NCBI GenBank assembly: GCA_017746715.1
Contig: JAGHZQ010000034.1
Coordinates: 1-64,000 of the forward strand
DNA: 64,000 bases
Direction: 5' to 3'
Source: Cyanobacteria bacterium SBLK
GTDB lineage: Bacteria > Cyanobacteriota > Cyanobacteriia > Cyanobacteriales > Spirulinaceae
Each line of letters begins with the position of its first letter. Position 1 is the stretch's first letter. Positions 53,667 to 62,401 of this stretch are shown here, piece by piece. The translations under genes were made by a program, and so were the position numbers. Under the pieces are notes generated by a model. The model searched no databases. It was given only the letters and a program-made list of their open reading frames with translations, and had not been told where the DNA came from.

Positions 53667-54371
53667 ATGAAGCGTTTAATCGCTTGTTTTTCTCTTCTCC
53701 TTGTTGTCATGGCATTCTTTTTCAATGTCCAGACTTCTGAGGCACGGGCCGATCGGTCTAAGCCAAAGGAAGGAGATCTAATTAACGTTCTTGCCGTAAT
53801 TGACACCGCATATTTCACGAACTTTTCTAACCCTAGTACAGATCCCGACAATCCAACTACCTGCTACAACCCATACAACCCTGCGGATCATTGTTCGTCA
53901 TGGCGGCATCATGTTTTTTTGGTAGCGAACGATCCACGGGGTATTTACTCCTCTAGTGCAGACACGCCCGACGATAATTATCAGGGTACGGCACGCCTGA
54001 ATTTAATTGCTAATGTGAACGATCGAGTATCATTTCAAGGAACCTCGGCCTCTTTGAACTCTAAGGATACTGCGATCGTTTACGGCATCACGCCATATCG
54101 CGGTGATGTCTTCGATCCATTCACGATTCAACCCTTTACTCAGACAAATGCAGTGGCTCTCACAAATCCTATAGAGATCGTTAAAAATGGCGACAAAACT
54201 TTAAACATTACCAAGAGCACTCAACATTTCGCCCCCTTAGTCGCAACTGTTAAACAGAAAGGCACAGAATTGTATTGGATCGACTTTGCAGTTTATAAAT
54301 TAGCGGATGACGATCGAACACAGAATTTGTATGGCTATTTCCGTTGGGAACCCGATATTACCGTACAATAA
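53667..54371 (+). CDS. secreted AidA/PixA family protein, paralogue 4
   Basis: 234 residues, signal peptide KRLIACFSLLLVVMAFFFNVQTSEARA. PixA/AidA features: INVLAVIDTAYFTNF, a long NPTTCYNPYNPADHC insertion with two Cys, NYQGTARLNLIANVNDRVSF, LNSKDTAIVYGITPY and LYGYFRWEPDITVQ at the end. It is closer to the classic proteobacterial pattern (NP-x-NPT at the N-terminus) than the three copies at 42-45 kb. It lies between the two copies of a 64-bp duplicated segment. Confidence 0.8.
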   Translation: MKRLIACFSLLLVVMAFFFNVQTSEARADRSKPKEGDLINVLAVIDTAYFTNFSNPSTDPDNPTTCYNPYNPADHCSSWRHHVFLVANDPRGIYSSSADTPDDNYQGTARLNLIANVNDRVSFQGTSASLNSKDTAIVYGITPYRGDVFDPFTIQPFTQTNAVALTNPIEIVKNGDKTLNITKSTQHFAPLVATVKQKGTELYWIDFAVYKLADDDRTQNLYGYFRWEPDITVQ

Positions 54372-54441
54372 TTCGGTTGGCTCGAGCGCTTAGCGATGCC
54401 GCAGCCTTCTCATTGCCCGATACTAAACTCGTCCTGAAGGC

Positions 54442-54505
54442 GCGATCGCTTGGTGCAAGGCGAACGAGCTTTAAGGATGGGTTTCGTCTATCGAGGCGAT
54501 GGAAT
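54442..54505 (+). repeat. 64-bp duplicated segment, copy 2
   Basis: Second copy of the NB-ARC gene 3' end (GCGATCGCTTGGTGCAAGGC onward), here not attached to any reading frame for that protein. It marks a duplication or recombination junction. Confidence 0.9.
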
Positions 54506-54512
54506 ATGAATT

Positions 54513-54729
54513 TGAAAGGAGAGGGTAGATTTTACATCCTCTCCTTTTGTTGGCGATGGCTTAACTTTATGGCTTAAGTTTGCAAACTTCAAGTGACAGT
54601 CCCCTATCACCTTTAAATTCAAAGATAGAGGCTTTTATTCCTTAACTTTACTAAGTTTACCCAAAAGACTGTATTCCTTGTATTGCAAGACGATCCTAAC
54701 TTTTCGTTTAAGTCCCCTAACTTGGATTG
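54513..54729 (+). repeat. long intergenic repeat, copy C
   Basis: Full-length copy matching 49971-50192, with the perfect palindrome AAGTTTGCAAACTT (54574-54587). It ends about 210 bp before the 54940 gene. The remainder of the gap to 54940 shows no further recognised element. Confidence 0.7.
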
Positions 54730-54939
54730 ACCGGTACTAATCAGTCAGATATAAATAAACCTAGAAGATCGAAATCAAGGCATGATTTGTGACTTTCACT
54801 TTCTGCTTCGAGCGATCGATAGATATCTGCAAACCTCAATTTATTGAGAATAGTGCCTCAAAAAGGGTATTAGCAGATTCGAATTTTAGCTCTGTCTTAA
54901 GAGCAAATCGTAGGTCTATTATTTTAAGGAGATAGAACA

Positions 54940-55377
54940 ATGGCCGGTAGTGTATGGAATTGGAAAACCGATACTTTCGAAGACCCAGTAATCGAAATTA
55001 AGCATTCGTACTGGGGAGGATCTGATGAGGGTTCGGGCACTGCAAAAGGAAGTATTACCATTAAGAATAAGACAGCGAATCCAATTTACAATGTCAAAAT
55101 TATTTTAGACGTTGATGATGATTCGGCAACTTGGGATGTTTGGCTGTGTCAACCTGGAGGCGCAAAAATCGAGTCCCCCCAGACATTAACCTTTGGTACG
55201 ATCCAATCCAATAATACTACTCCAGCGCAGAATTATTGGTGGGAGGTTCACCATATAGGTGGTCCTGTTGGCGGCCCTTGGCATGCTAATTTTCGACTTA
55301 TCCCCGAGTATGAAGTTCATTACGATGGTTCGAACGCGTTTACCAGTACTAGTGACATCACATCGTCGGGAAGCTAG
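54940..55377 (+). CDS. small beta-rich protein, function unknown
   Basis: 145 residues, no signal peptide. AAGGAG lies upstream of the ATG. The composition is Trp-, Gly- and Thr-rich with alternating strand-like segments (GSITIKNKTANPIYNVKIIL, TFGTIQSNNTTPAQNYWWEV, NFRLIPEYEVHYDG), suggesting a beta-sandwich. No family recognised. It carries the same upstream repeat and downstream terminator as the secreted genes of the island, so it may be regulated with them or use a non-classical route. Confidence 0.6.
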   Translation: MAGSVWNWKTDTFEDPVIEIKHSYWGGSDEGSGTAKGSITIKNKTANPIYNVKIILDVDDDSATWDVWLCQPGGAKIESPQTLTFGTIQSNNTTPAQNYWWEVHHIGGPVGGPWHANFRLIPEYEVHYDGSNAFTSTSDITSSGS

Positions 55378-55494
55378 TCTTTTTCTGAGTAATTTGTGAT
55401 TTTGTCTATTCTGTTCCGGACATTTATACAATAGAACGATTGTATAATGCGAAAACAATAGCAAATCGCACCAATCCATCTCAATATTATCTTA

Positions 55495-55528
55495 GGGCAA
55501 ACTGATTGTAAAACAGTTTGCCTTTTTT
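55495..55528 (+). terminator. GGGCAAAC-type terminator
   Basis: GGGCAAACTG, nine bases, CAGTTTGCC then TTTTTT. Last member of the family in the window, closing the 54940 gene. The rest of the gap to 55773 shows only short inverted repeats and no gene I can support. Confidence 0.75.
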
Positions 55529-55772
55529 AGAAAAGCGCGATCGCAAACCTGTTTGTCCCCATCCATATCACTTAAAAAATAAATCGCCATTCAATGCGAT
55601 AGCCGCAATACTTCGGTGCAAATTGTTCATCAAATTTTGGGGACGAATCCAGAGCGTTCGCTTGTCGTTCCTCGTTTCGTTGCGACTGCCCGACATTTAG
55701 CGGTCGGGTTTCTCCTTGGCGATCGAGTAATATAGTATTTAGAGAAGAAAATACAGGCACAAGGAACGCACT

Positions 55773-56003
55773 ATGAGCGAAAATACAACCCCTTCTCAAC
55801 GCTTGGCTGAGAAAGTGGAAGTTTCCATCCGTCTCGACTCGGATTTACTCGATCAACTCAAACATTTGAGTAACGATCCCAGTCGGATTATTGAAACGGC
55901 AATCAAACAATGGTTGCGAGGCGAGCGAGAACAAGATGACGAGTTGACGCGAACCTTTAGACGCAATCCCCCCGTTCCCCCGAGAGGAGAATGGAACGAT
56001 TAA
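55773..56003 (+). CDS. ribbon-helix-helix-like small protein
   Basis: 76 residues, AAGGA upstream of the ATG. The segment VEVSIRLDSDLLDQLKHLSN followed by DPSRIIETAIKQWLRGE is the strand-helix-helix pattern of RHH DNA-binding proteins and antitoxins. No toxin gene follows; the tail is acidic then Pro-rich (NPPVPPRGEWND). It may be an orphan antitoxin or autoregulator. Confidence 0.6.
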   Translation: MSENTTPSQRLAEKVEVSIRLDSDLLDQLKHLSNDPSRIIETAIKQWLRGEREQDDELTRTFRRNPPVPPRGEWND

Positions 56004-56013
56004 AGAAGGAGAG

Positions 56014-56041
56014 CTAGCGTGCGAGAACTAGCGTGCGAGAA
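56014..56041 (+). repeat. 14-bp tandem duplication
   Basis: CTAGCGTGCGAGAA occurs twice head to tail between the RHH gene and the histidine kinase gene, in the kinase leader region. Recent slippage. Confidence 0.8.
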
Positions 56042-56083
56042 CTACGATCGAACGTTGTGATTTGCTATGGGATCTATCGCGTT

Positions 56084-57790
56084 ATGAAAGCGACTGCGAC
56101 ATCAATCCATTCTACAAATTGGCAGGACTTGGGAGCGGAATTAATTTTCACTCAAGATATTTCGGGTAAGTATCTTTCCTTTTACTGGAAATCCGCTTCC
56201 GAATACGATTTAGACCCCGAACAGATCGTCGGTCGTTACTGGCAAGATATTTTTACCCCCAGTAGCGGGGAACGCTATCGGGAAACCTTAATGCGGGTCA
56301 TGGAAAAGAGAAGACCCGAAAATTTTTATTGTTTTTTTGTTTGGAACGAAGAACCCTTCCCCTTTGAACTGGCGATCTCGCCCATTTTAAAATCGGACAA
56401 TTCCGTCACCTCGGTTTTAGCGATCGGCTCTTTGCTCGATAAAGATGCGATCGCCCAATCTTCCCCACCCTCGCAAAATAGAGCCGTCAAAAATTTTTCC
56501 GAAGAGAATTATCAAGAATTTCTCACCCAAGCAGCAAGAAACATCCGCCGCAATCCCTATCAAGATTTACTGTCGCAAATTTCTCGCACTTTGAGAATCA
56601 CATTGGATGCTAAAACCATTTGGAAGCAAACTGTCGATAAACTCGGTCGAGAACTCAGAGTTTCTCGGGTTTTGGCGATCGCTTGCGATCCCGATACCCA
56701 AACCCTCAAAGTCGAAACGGAATACTGTCAACACCCCTTTAAATCTCTCTTGGGAGAACGGTTAAATATTCGCCGAGAACCTTATTTGCAACAGGCCCTA
56801 GAAACAGACGAACCGATCGCGATCGAGTACCTTGAAAAAGCTCCTTTCGAGCAAAAATCAGTTTTAGTAGTTTCCGCATTCTACCAAAATCAGCGCAGTG
56901 CTTTGATCTGCTTGCAGCAATGCGATCGCTATCGCCATTGGAACGATGTGGAAATTGAACTCATACGGGAACTCGCAGATCTTCTCGGTATTGCGATCGC
57001 TCATGCCAAACTCTACAAGCAAGCCAAACAAGCCAGCGAAGAAGCCGCAGAAGCCTCGCGTCTGAAAAGCGAATTTCTGGCCGGAACTTCCCACGAGTTA
57101 AGAACCCCCCTCAACGGAATCATTAACTTTCTCAAATTCGTGTTGGATGATATGGCAGATGACCCCGAAGAAGAACGAGAATTTGTCGAACAAGCGCATA
57201 AATCGGCGTTACATTTACTCGAACTGATCAATGACGTTCTCGATCTGGCCAGAATTGAAGCCGGCAAAATGGAGATGGATTTTGAGAAAGTTATTCTGGA
57301 TGAAATTTTCGTCGATCTAGAGAAAAAAATGAGACCTTTGGCAGAAACGCAGGGATTGAGTTTTGAAATCCAACTCCCCCCAACGCCAGATCCCATTCTG
57401 CTTTATGGCAGTCGTCAGCGCCTATTACAAATTCTTTTAAATTTAGTCGGCAATGCCATCAAATTTACTCATGAAGGAGGCGTAACCGTCGATACCGATA
57501 TTACCAGAAAAAAAGTATCCGCGAATGGGCGCGAATGCCCCGGAATGCTGCGGGTCAAAGTTGCCGATACGGGAATTGGCGTTCCGCTTGACAAACAACA
57601 CACGCTCTTTCAAAAGTTCGCACAAGTGAGTGGCGGTCGAACGAAATCTTATGGGGGAACGGGATTGGGATTGTCCATTTCTCAAACTCTTGTCGAACTC
57701 ATGGGTGGTAAAATAGACTTTTTCAGCATGGGCGATAATTTAGGATCGACGGTAACTTTTACCGTGCCGCTTTTTGAATTGCCGTCTTAA
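56084..57790 (+). CDS. PAS-GAF hybrid-sensor-type histidine kinase
   Basis: 568 residues from the ATG at 56084; the longer reading to 56033 starts inside a 14-bp duplication. PAS domain at about 10-120 (FTQDISGKYLSFYWKSASEY), GAF domain at about 175-325, coiled linker, HisKA with FLAGTSHELRTPLNGI (phosphorylated His), and HATPase with NAIKFTHEGG, VADTGIGVP and GGTGLGLSIS. No membrane helix, so it is a soluble cytoplasmic sensor. No response regulator gene is adjacent, so its partner is elsewhere. Confidence 0.88.
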   Translation: MKATATSIHSTNWQDLGAELIFTQDISGKYLSFYWKSASEYDLDPEQIVGRYWQDIFTPSSGERYRETLMRVMEKRRPENFYCFFVWNEEPFPFELAISPILKSDNSVTSVLAIGSLLDKDAIAQSSPPSQNRAVKNFSEENYQEFLTQAARNIRRNPYQDLLSQISRTLRITLDAKTIWKQTVDKLGRELRVSRVLAIACDPDTQTLKVETEYCQHPFKSLLGERLNIRREPYLQQALETDEPIAIEYLEKAPFEQKSVLVVSAFYQNQRSALICLQQCDRYRHWNDVEIELIRELADLLGIAIAHAKLYKQAKQASEEAAEASRLKSEFLAGTSHELRTPLNGIINFLKFVLDDMADDPEEEREFVEQAHKSALHLLELINDVLDLARIEAGKMEMDFEKVILDEIFVDLEKKMRPLAETQGLSFEIQLPPTPDPILLYGSRQRLLQILLNLVGNAIKFTHEGGVTVDTDITRKKVSANGRECPGMLRVKVADTGIGVPLDKQHTLFQKFAQVSGGRTKSYGGTGLGLSISQTLVELMGGKIDFFSMGDNLGSTVTFTVPLFELPS

Positions 57791-57872
57791 CAGTTAACAA
57801 TAACTCCTGGGTCAAATTCTATCCAATTGTAATGCTAATAACAATACGCGTGTATTGTTTTTGGTGCTGATA

Positions 57873-58172
57873 TTACAAAAAACCATTTAATAGAGAAATA
57901 ATCAATGAACCTGCAATCCCCCACATAATAACGCCAATAATGGTGTCAAGAATTTGCCAAGCTAAGGGACGTTGAAATAAGGGTGTTAACAAATATGCTC
58001 CATAAGCAAGTCCAAAATACCAAACCAGAGATGCTGAGACCATACCAGAGGTAAAAAAAATACGTTGATTAGCTGGATATGTCGCTGCGATATCACTGAG
58101 TACAGCTAAATCTAGGCAGAAGAGGGATAAATAGCGCTGTGACATAGGGAGAAGGTCAAGTCTATCGAACAA
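57873..58172 (-). pseudogene. LysE/ArgO-type exporter, C-terminal remnant
   Basis: 99 residues. YPANQRIFFTSGMVSASLVW and YFGLAYGAYLLTPLFQRPLA match the C-terminal half of LysE/ArgO amino-acid exporters (about 200 residues). The N-terminal helices are missing and the preceding sequence is not membrane-like. It is a 5'-truncated remnant downstream of aspA. Confidence 0.5.
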
Positions 58173-58233
58173 AAGAACTACTTACTTAAAAGAGTTAATC
58201 TCAAATTTGATTAGCTTGGAAACTTGGAAAACC

Positions 58234-59631
58234 TCAACGAAGTTGGCTCATTTGTTCTAGATCGAGAACTTTTGCTAATTCTTCCTCTGAGATTAATTCC
58301 TTTTCTAAGACAATTTGACGAATGGGTTTTCCCGTTTCTAATGACTCCTTAGCAACGGCGGCAGCATTGAGATAACCGATATGGGGATTAAGCGCCGTAA
58401 CTAATGCCAAACTGCCCTCAGCATAACTCGAACAGCGATCGCGCCGTACCGTAATTCCTTTCAGGCATTTCTCGCTTAATACTAAAACTCCATTTCCTAA
58501 AATTTCAATTCCATTAATCAGATCGTAAGCGATTAACGGCATCATCACATTTAATTCTAACTGTCCTGCTTGGGCGGCTAAGGCGATCGCGCTATCGTAA
58601 CCCATGACCTGAAAGCAAACCATCGAGATCATTTCCGCCATGACCGGATTGTACTTTCCAGGCATGATCGAGGAGCCCGGCTGAACGGGAGGCAATTGAA
58701 TTTCTTTTAATCCCGTTGTCGGACCCGAATCCATCAAACGCAGATCGTGGGAAATTTTCACTAAATCCTGCGCCAAATTTCGCAATGCCCCCGAAATGCC
58801 CACAAAAGGCGACATGCTCTGCATGGCGGCCATTAAATGCGGGGCGATAGAAAGGGGATGTTCGATATATTGCCCCAGTAACTCTGCCACCCGAAAGCGA
58901 TATTGAGGATGGGTATTCAGCCCCGTTCCCGTTGCACTGCCCCCCAAACCCAACACGCATAAATCTTCTGAAGCCTGTTTGATGCGTCGCAGATGGTCGC
59001 TGAGAATTCTTGCCCAAGCGCGAAATACTTCTCCCAATCGTACCGGGACGGCATCCTGTAAATGGGTTCTGCCCGATTTGACAATACCTTGAAAGGCAAT
59101 CGATTTTTCATTGAGGGCGGCGATCGCCGAGTTGACCCCCGGATACAAGGAATGACTTAACGCCAATAACGCGCCAATGCGAATCGCCGTCGGCACCGTA
59201 TCGTTTGTTGATTGACCGTAATTCACGTGGTCGTTGGGACTGACGCGCGGATAGTTTCCTTTTTGCTCGCCTAAAAGCTCTAGGGCGCGATTGGCCAAAA
59301 CTTCATTGACATTCATATGATGGGACGTTCCCGCCCCAGCCTGATAGATATCCACCACAAAGTGATCGCGAAATCGTCCTTTGAGGATTTCATCCGCTGC
59401 TGTCGCGATCGCCTCGGCAATCTCTTGAGGAATGCAGCCGAGTTCCCCATTTGCCGTTGCCGTTGCCTTTTTGATGAGAATAAAAGCATCGATATAGGTT
59501 GGCAGGGGTTTGAGTCCGCTAATGGGAAAATTCTCAATGGCTCTGAGGGTTTGAATTCCATAGTAAACGTCGTTCGGGAGTTTGCGTTCTCCCATGGAAT
59601 CGCGTTCGATGCGGTAATCTGGTTCGTTCAT
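58234..59631 (-). CDS. aspA: aspartate ammonia-lyase
   Basis: 465 residues. YRIERDSMGERKLPNDVYYGIQTLRAIENFPIS is the typical AspA start. The superfamily signature GSSIMPGKYNP with the catalytic Ser loop, plus AGTSHHMNVNEVLANRA and the SGRTHLQDAVPVRLG segment, are complete. It converts aspartate to fumarate and ammonia. Fumarase C is the close alternative, but FumC usually starts differently (MRIExDxxGEIxVP) and has MPGKVNP. Confidence 0.85.
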   Translation of the reverse strand: MNEPDYRIERDSMGERKLPNDVYYGIQTLRAIENFPISGLKPLPTYIDAFILIKKATATANGELGCIPQEIAEAIATAADEILKGRFRDHFVVDIYQAGAGTSHHMNVNEVLANRALELLGEQKGNYPRVSPNDHVNYGQSTNDTVPTAIRIGALLALSHSLYPGVNSAIAALNEKSIAFQGIVKSGRTHLQDAVPVRLGEVFRAWARILSDHLRRIKQASEDLCVLGLGGSATGTGLNTHPQYRFRVAELLGQYIEHPLSIAPHLMAAMQSMSPFVGISGALRNLAQDLVKISHDLRLMDSGPTTGLKEIQLPPVQPGSSIMPGKYNPVMAEMISMVCFQVMGYDSAIALAAQAGQLELNVMMPLIAYDLINGIEILGNGVLVLSEKCLKGITVRRDRCSSYAEGSLALVTALNPHIGYLNAAAVAKESLETGKPIRQIVLEKELISEEELAKVLDLEQMSQLR

Positions 59632-59800
59632 CGGTCAATTGGGTGGCGATAGCGCTAAGATTAACTCTATCAGGTTACGCGATCGCATCCGGTATTTTCC
59701 CTTGCTGAAAATTTATGGTCTCCAAAGTGTAATGTTAAACCGCGATCGGTCGAGTTTTGATAGGATACAAAACAAGACATTTAATTAAAAAACACGCACA

Positions 59801-60007
59801 ATGAATTATCTGTTAGAAGTTGCAACTGTTAGCGGGAGACAATTTCCTCTTGCTTTTACTGCTGTTTATATCGTTGGCTTTATTGCAGCCGTTGGAATCG
59901 GCTCTATTGCTTGGTATAATTCAAAACGTCCTGCCGGATGGGAAGATAAAGCCCGTCCTGACTTCATTCCCGATGTTGCGCCAGATAAAACAACTGACGA
60001 GCAATAA
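59801..60007 (+). CDS. Psb35-like small membrane protein
   Basis: 68 residues with one membrane helix (FTAVYIVGFIAAVGIGSIAWY) followed by YNSKRPAGWEDKARPDFIPD. This resembles the small cyanobacterial protein described as the PSII assembly factor Psb35 (Ssl2148 type), which associates with the CP47 module and high-light-inducible proteins. Identification is from memory of the family, not from a search. It is an independent gene, divergent from aspA. Confidence 0.55.
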   Translation: MNYLLEVATVSGRQFPLAFTAVYIVGFIAAVGIGSIAWYNSKRPAGWEDKARPDFIPDVAPDKTTDEQ

Positions 60008-60142
60008 AAATTTCAGTCCAGCAATCTTTTTGCAAGTTTGTCACGACTTTTCTCAAACAAAATCTTCTCCTCAACCATTGAGGAGGCAGATTGAAAACTT
60101 CTCTTCAGAAAATAAAGTATTGTTTGGTAGGAAAAATTGACG

Positions 60143-60616
60143 ATGTTCGATAATCATTCCTTAACGCAAAAACTCTTAGATAATCTCAAACATTCAGAGG
60201 AAAGCATCCGCGAAAAAGCAACGGCTAAATTATGGATGCTTTGGTTTCGCCAAAAAGGAGAAATTGGCTTGGAAACTTTAAGACGCGCTCAGAATTTTTT
60301 GGAAAATGGTAATATTCAACAAGCTCATAATATTCTCAATGACACGATCGCGATTCATCCGGATTTTGCCGAAGCCTGGAATCGTCGTGCCATTCTTTAT
60401 TATTCTCAGAGGAAGTTTCTTAAATCCCGAGAAGATTGCAAACAAGTCGTGCGCTTGAATCCTTCTCATTTTGGCGCTTGGCACGGTTTGGGATTGTGTC
60501 ACGCGGCCTTGGGTGAATACAAAGAAGCAATTTTTGCCTTCAAAAAAGCACTGGCAATTCAACCCCATGCGCTCGTCAATCAAAAATTAATTTTAGAATG
60601 TACGATGCGACTTTGA
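60143..60616 (+). CDS. small TPR protein
   Basis: 157 residues from the ATG at 60143. TPR units: AQNFLENGNIQQAHNILNDT, then IHPDFAEAWNRRAILYYSQRKFLKSREDCKQVV, then LNPSHFGAWHGLGLCHAALGEYKEAIFAFKKAL, followed by IQPHAL. An N-terminal helical part (EESIREKATAKLWMLWFRQKG) precedes them. It is probably a protein-interaction adaptor in the cytoplasm or plastid-like membrane systems; partner unknown. Confidence 0.75.
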   Translation: MFDNHSLTQKLLDNLKHSEESIREKATAKLWMLWFRQKGEIGLETLRRAQNFLENGNIQQAHNILNDTIAIHPDFAEAWNRRAILYYSQRKFLKSREDCKQVVRLNPSHFGAWHGLGLCHAALGEYKEAIFAFKKALAIQPHALVNQKLILECTMRL

Positions 60617-60705
60617 CAATTCAAAATTCAAAATTATCAAGTCAAAATTAGGAGCGATCGCCAGTTTTCGAGTGCTGGGAGATTGCAAGATATTAGAGGA
60701 ATAAA

Positions 60706-61380
60706 ATGGGAAATGACCATTTAGAAATTGATATTGCAGAGTATATCGACCATGCGGTATTGAGTCCGATGGCCACTTCGGCAGATATCGATCGCGGCTG
60801 TTCGGAAGCAGTACGATATAACTTCCCGACCGTATGCGTCTACCCCAATGCGGTACGGGAAGCGGTGGAATTTTTACACCAAAAATCCCCCAAGGTTTGT
60901 GCGGTTATTGGTTTTCCCTCGGGTGCGACAACTTCGGCAACTAAACTTTACGAGGCGAGGGAAGCCGTAGAAAATGGTGCGATGGAATTGGATGTCGCGA
61001 TTAATTTAGGATGGTTGAAAATTGGTAAAACTGAAGAAATTTATCGAGAAATTGCTGAAATTTGCGAAGAAACCGGGCAAACCGTTAAAGCCATTTTAGA
61101 AACTTCAGTGTTAACTCAAACAGAAATTCGCCTCGCCGCAGAAATTTGTATGGATGCGGGAGTTGCCTATTTAAAAACGAGCACGGGATGGTTTGGCGGG
61201 GCAACAGTAGAGGATGTTCGCTTATTAAAAGAAATTACCAAAGGAAGAGTTGGAATTAAAGCATCGGGGGGAATTCGCACCGCCGAACAAGCGATCGATT
61301 TAATTCTCGCCGGAGCCACTCGCCTCGGGACATCTCGCGGCGTTGAATTAGTCCGCCAAAGAGAAGAAAAAAATAGTTAA
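60706..61380 (+). CDS. deoC: deoxyribose-phosphate aldolase DeoC
   Basis: 224 residues. AGAGGA precedes the ATG. Aldolase motifs: [52 protein letters not shown], the Schiff-base Lys in [11 protein letters not shown], and [13 protein letters not shown]. It cleaves 2-deoxyribose-5-phosphate to glyceraldehyde-3-phosphate and acetaldehyde. It lies 26 bp before recO, the arrangement often seen in cyanobacteria. Confidence 0.93.
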   Translation: MGNDHLEIDIAEYIDHAVLSPMATSADIDRGCSEAVRYNFPTVCVYPNAVREAVEFLHQKSPKVCAVIGFPSGATTSATKLYEAREAVENGAMELDVAINLGWLKIGKTEEIYREIAEICEETGQTVKAILETSVLTQTEIRLAAEICMDAGVAYLKTSTGWFGGATVEDVRLLKEITKGRVGIKASGGIRTAEQAIDLILAGATRLGTSRGVELVRQREEKNS

Positions 61381-61406
61381 TCAGTTCTTAATTCTTAATT
61401 CTTTCT

Positions 61407-62294
61407 ATGAGCGGAACCTACAAAGCAACAGGAATTAATCTTAAAAGTATTCCTTTGGGGGAAAGCGATCGCATTGTCACGATTTTAACTGCCGAATATG
61501 GCTTAGTGCGAGCCGTTGCTCCGGGTTCGAGAAAGCAAAAATCCCGATTGCGCGGACGAGTCGAACCTTTTGTAATTAATGAATTATTAATTGCGAGGGG
61601 GCGATCGCTCGATAAAATTACTCAGGCAGAAACCCGAGCTTCTTATCCGGGTTTGAGCAAAAATTTAGGCAAGCTCTCCATCGGTCAATATTGGGCGGAA
61701 ATTGTTTTGGCATTAGCATTAAGCGATCGCCCTCAAGAAGAACTTTATCTACTTTTTACCGAACATTTACAGCGTTTGGAACGCATCGATCGGGGGAGCG
61801 ATCGCGATCTTTTTTCCGCTTCCATTCTCGCCCATTTAACCCACGGTATTTTCCATCTTTTGACTCTCGGCGGATTGAGTCCTCGCATTCAACATTGCTG
61901 TCTGACAGGAGAGGCGATCTCGCCAGTTTTTCGCGATCCTCAATGGCGAGTCGGAATGAGTTTCGAGGCGGGGGGTTTATTGCGTTTGCCTTTGGAAGTA
62001 GAACAATCGCCCAATTCTTCCGCATCCGTTACTATACATACTCGTCTCAATGCCCTAGAAATCTTTCTCCTGCAAACTCTCGCAACTCCCGAACTGCCTC
62101 GGGTTGAAGAAGCGATCGCTCTTAAACTTCTTCCCGTTGATTCTCCCAATTCTCTAAAAATAGGCTGGTTGGGAGTCGAAAAAGTCTTGCGAAATTATAC
62201 TCAATATCACCTCAATAAATCTATTCGCTCCGCCGCATTACTCGATACTTTATATCGAGACGGGGTTGGATTATCTCGGGGCAAGGTATTATGA
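61407..62294 (+). CDS. recO: DNA repair protein RecO
   Basis: 295 residues. OB-fold N-terminus (YKATGINLKSIPLGESDRIVTILTAEYGLVRAVAPGSRK), helical middle, and a region with HCCLTGE in the place of the zinc-binding cysteines of other RecO (only part of them kept). It loads RecA with RecR during recombinational repair. The expected family end is near SIRSAALLDTLY; the last residues (RDGVGLSRGKVL) come from DNA whose other frame encodes an RHS core signature, so the natural 3' end has been replaced. Confidence 0.9.
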   Translation: MSGTYKATGINLKSIPLGESDRIVTILTAEYGLVRAVAPGSRKQKSRLRGRVEPFVINELLIARGRSLDKITQAETRASYPGLSKNLGKLSIGQYWAEIVLALALSDRPQEELYLLFTEHLQRLERIDRGSDRDLFSASILAHLTHGIFHLLTLGGLSPRIQHCCLTGEAISPVFRDPQWRVGMSFEAGGLLRLPLEVEQSPNSSASVTIHTRLNALEIFLLQTLATPELPRVEEAIALKLLPVDSPNSLKIGWLGVEKVLRNYTQYHLNKSIRSAALLDTLYRDGVGLSRGKVL

Positions 62295-62320
62295 CCCTAC
62301 TTTAGAGCGTTCATTGAGGT
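62260..62320 (+). pseudogene. RHS-repeat core signature remnant
   Basis: In the frame starting at 62266 the DNA reads DYLGARYYDPTLERS, the conserved RHS/YD-repeat core signature (YLRARYYDPxLGRF). It overlaps the last codons of recO in another frame and then decays. It is a short relic of an RHS-family gene, or a chance match; the length of the match makes chance less likely. Confidence 0.4.
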
Positions 62321-62401
62321 TTTATATTTTTTCGGTTAATCTCGAAAAAGCGTTAAATTTTATATTTAACAAAAATTTGACTTTTGAATGTGCTAAAAAA
62401 T

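Noticed and set aside
55572..55799. Minus-strand ORF of 75 residues between the island and the RHH gene
   Set aside because: No start signal, no recognised family, and it overlaps the promoter region of the RHH gene.
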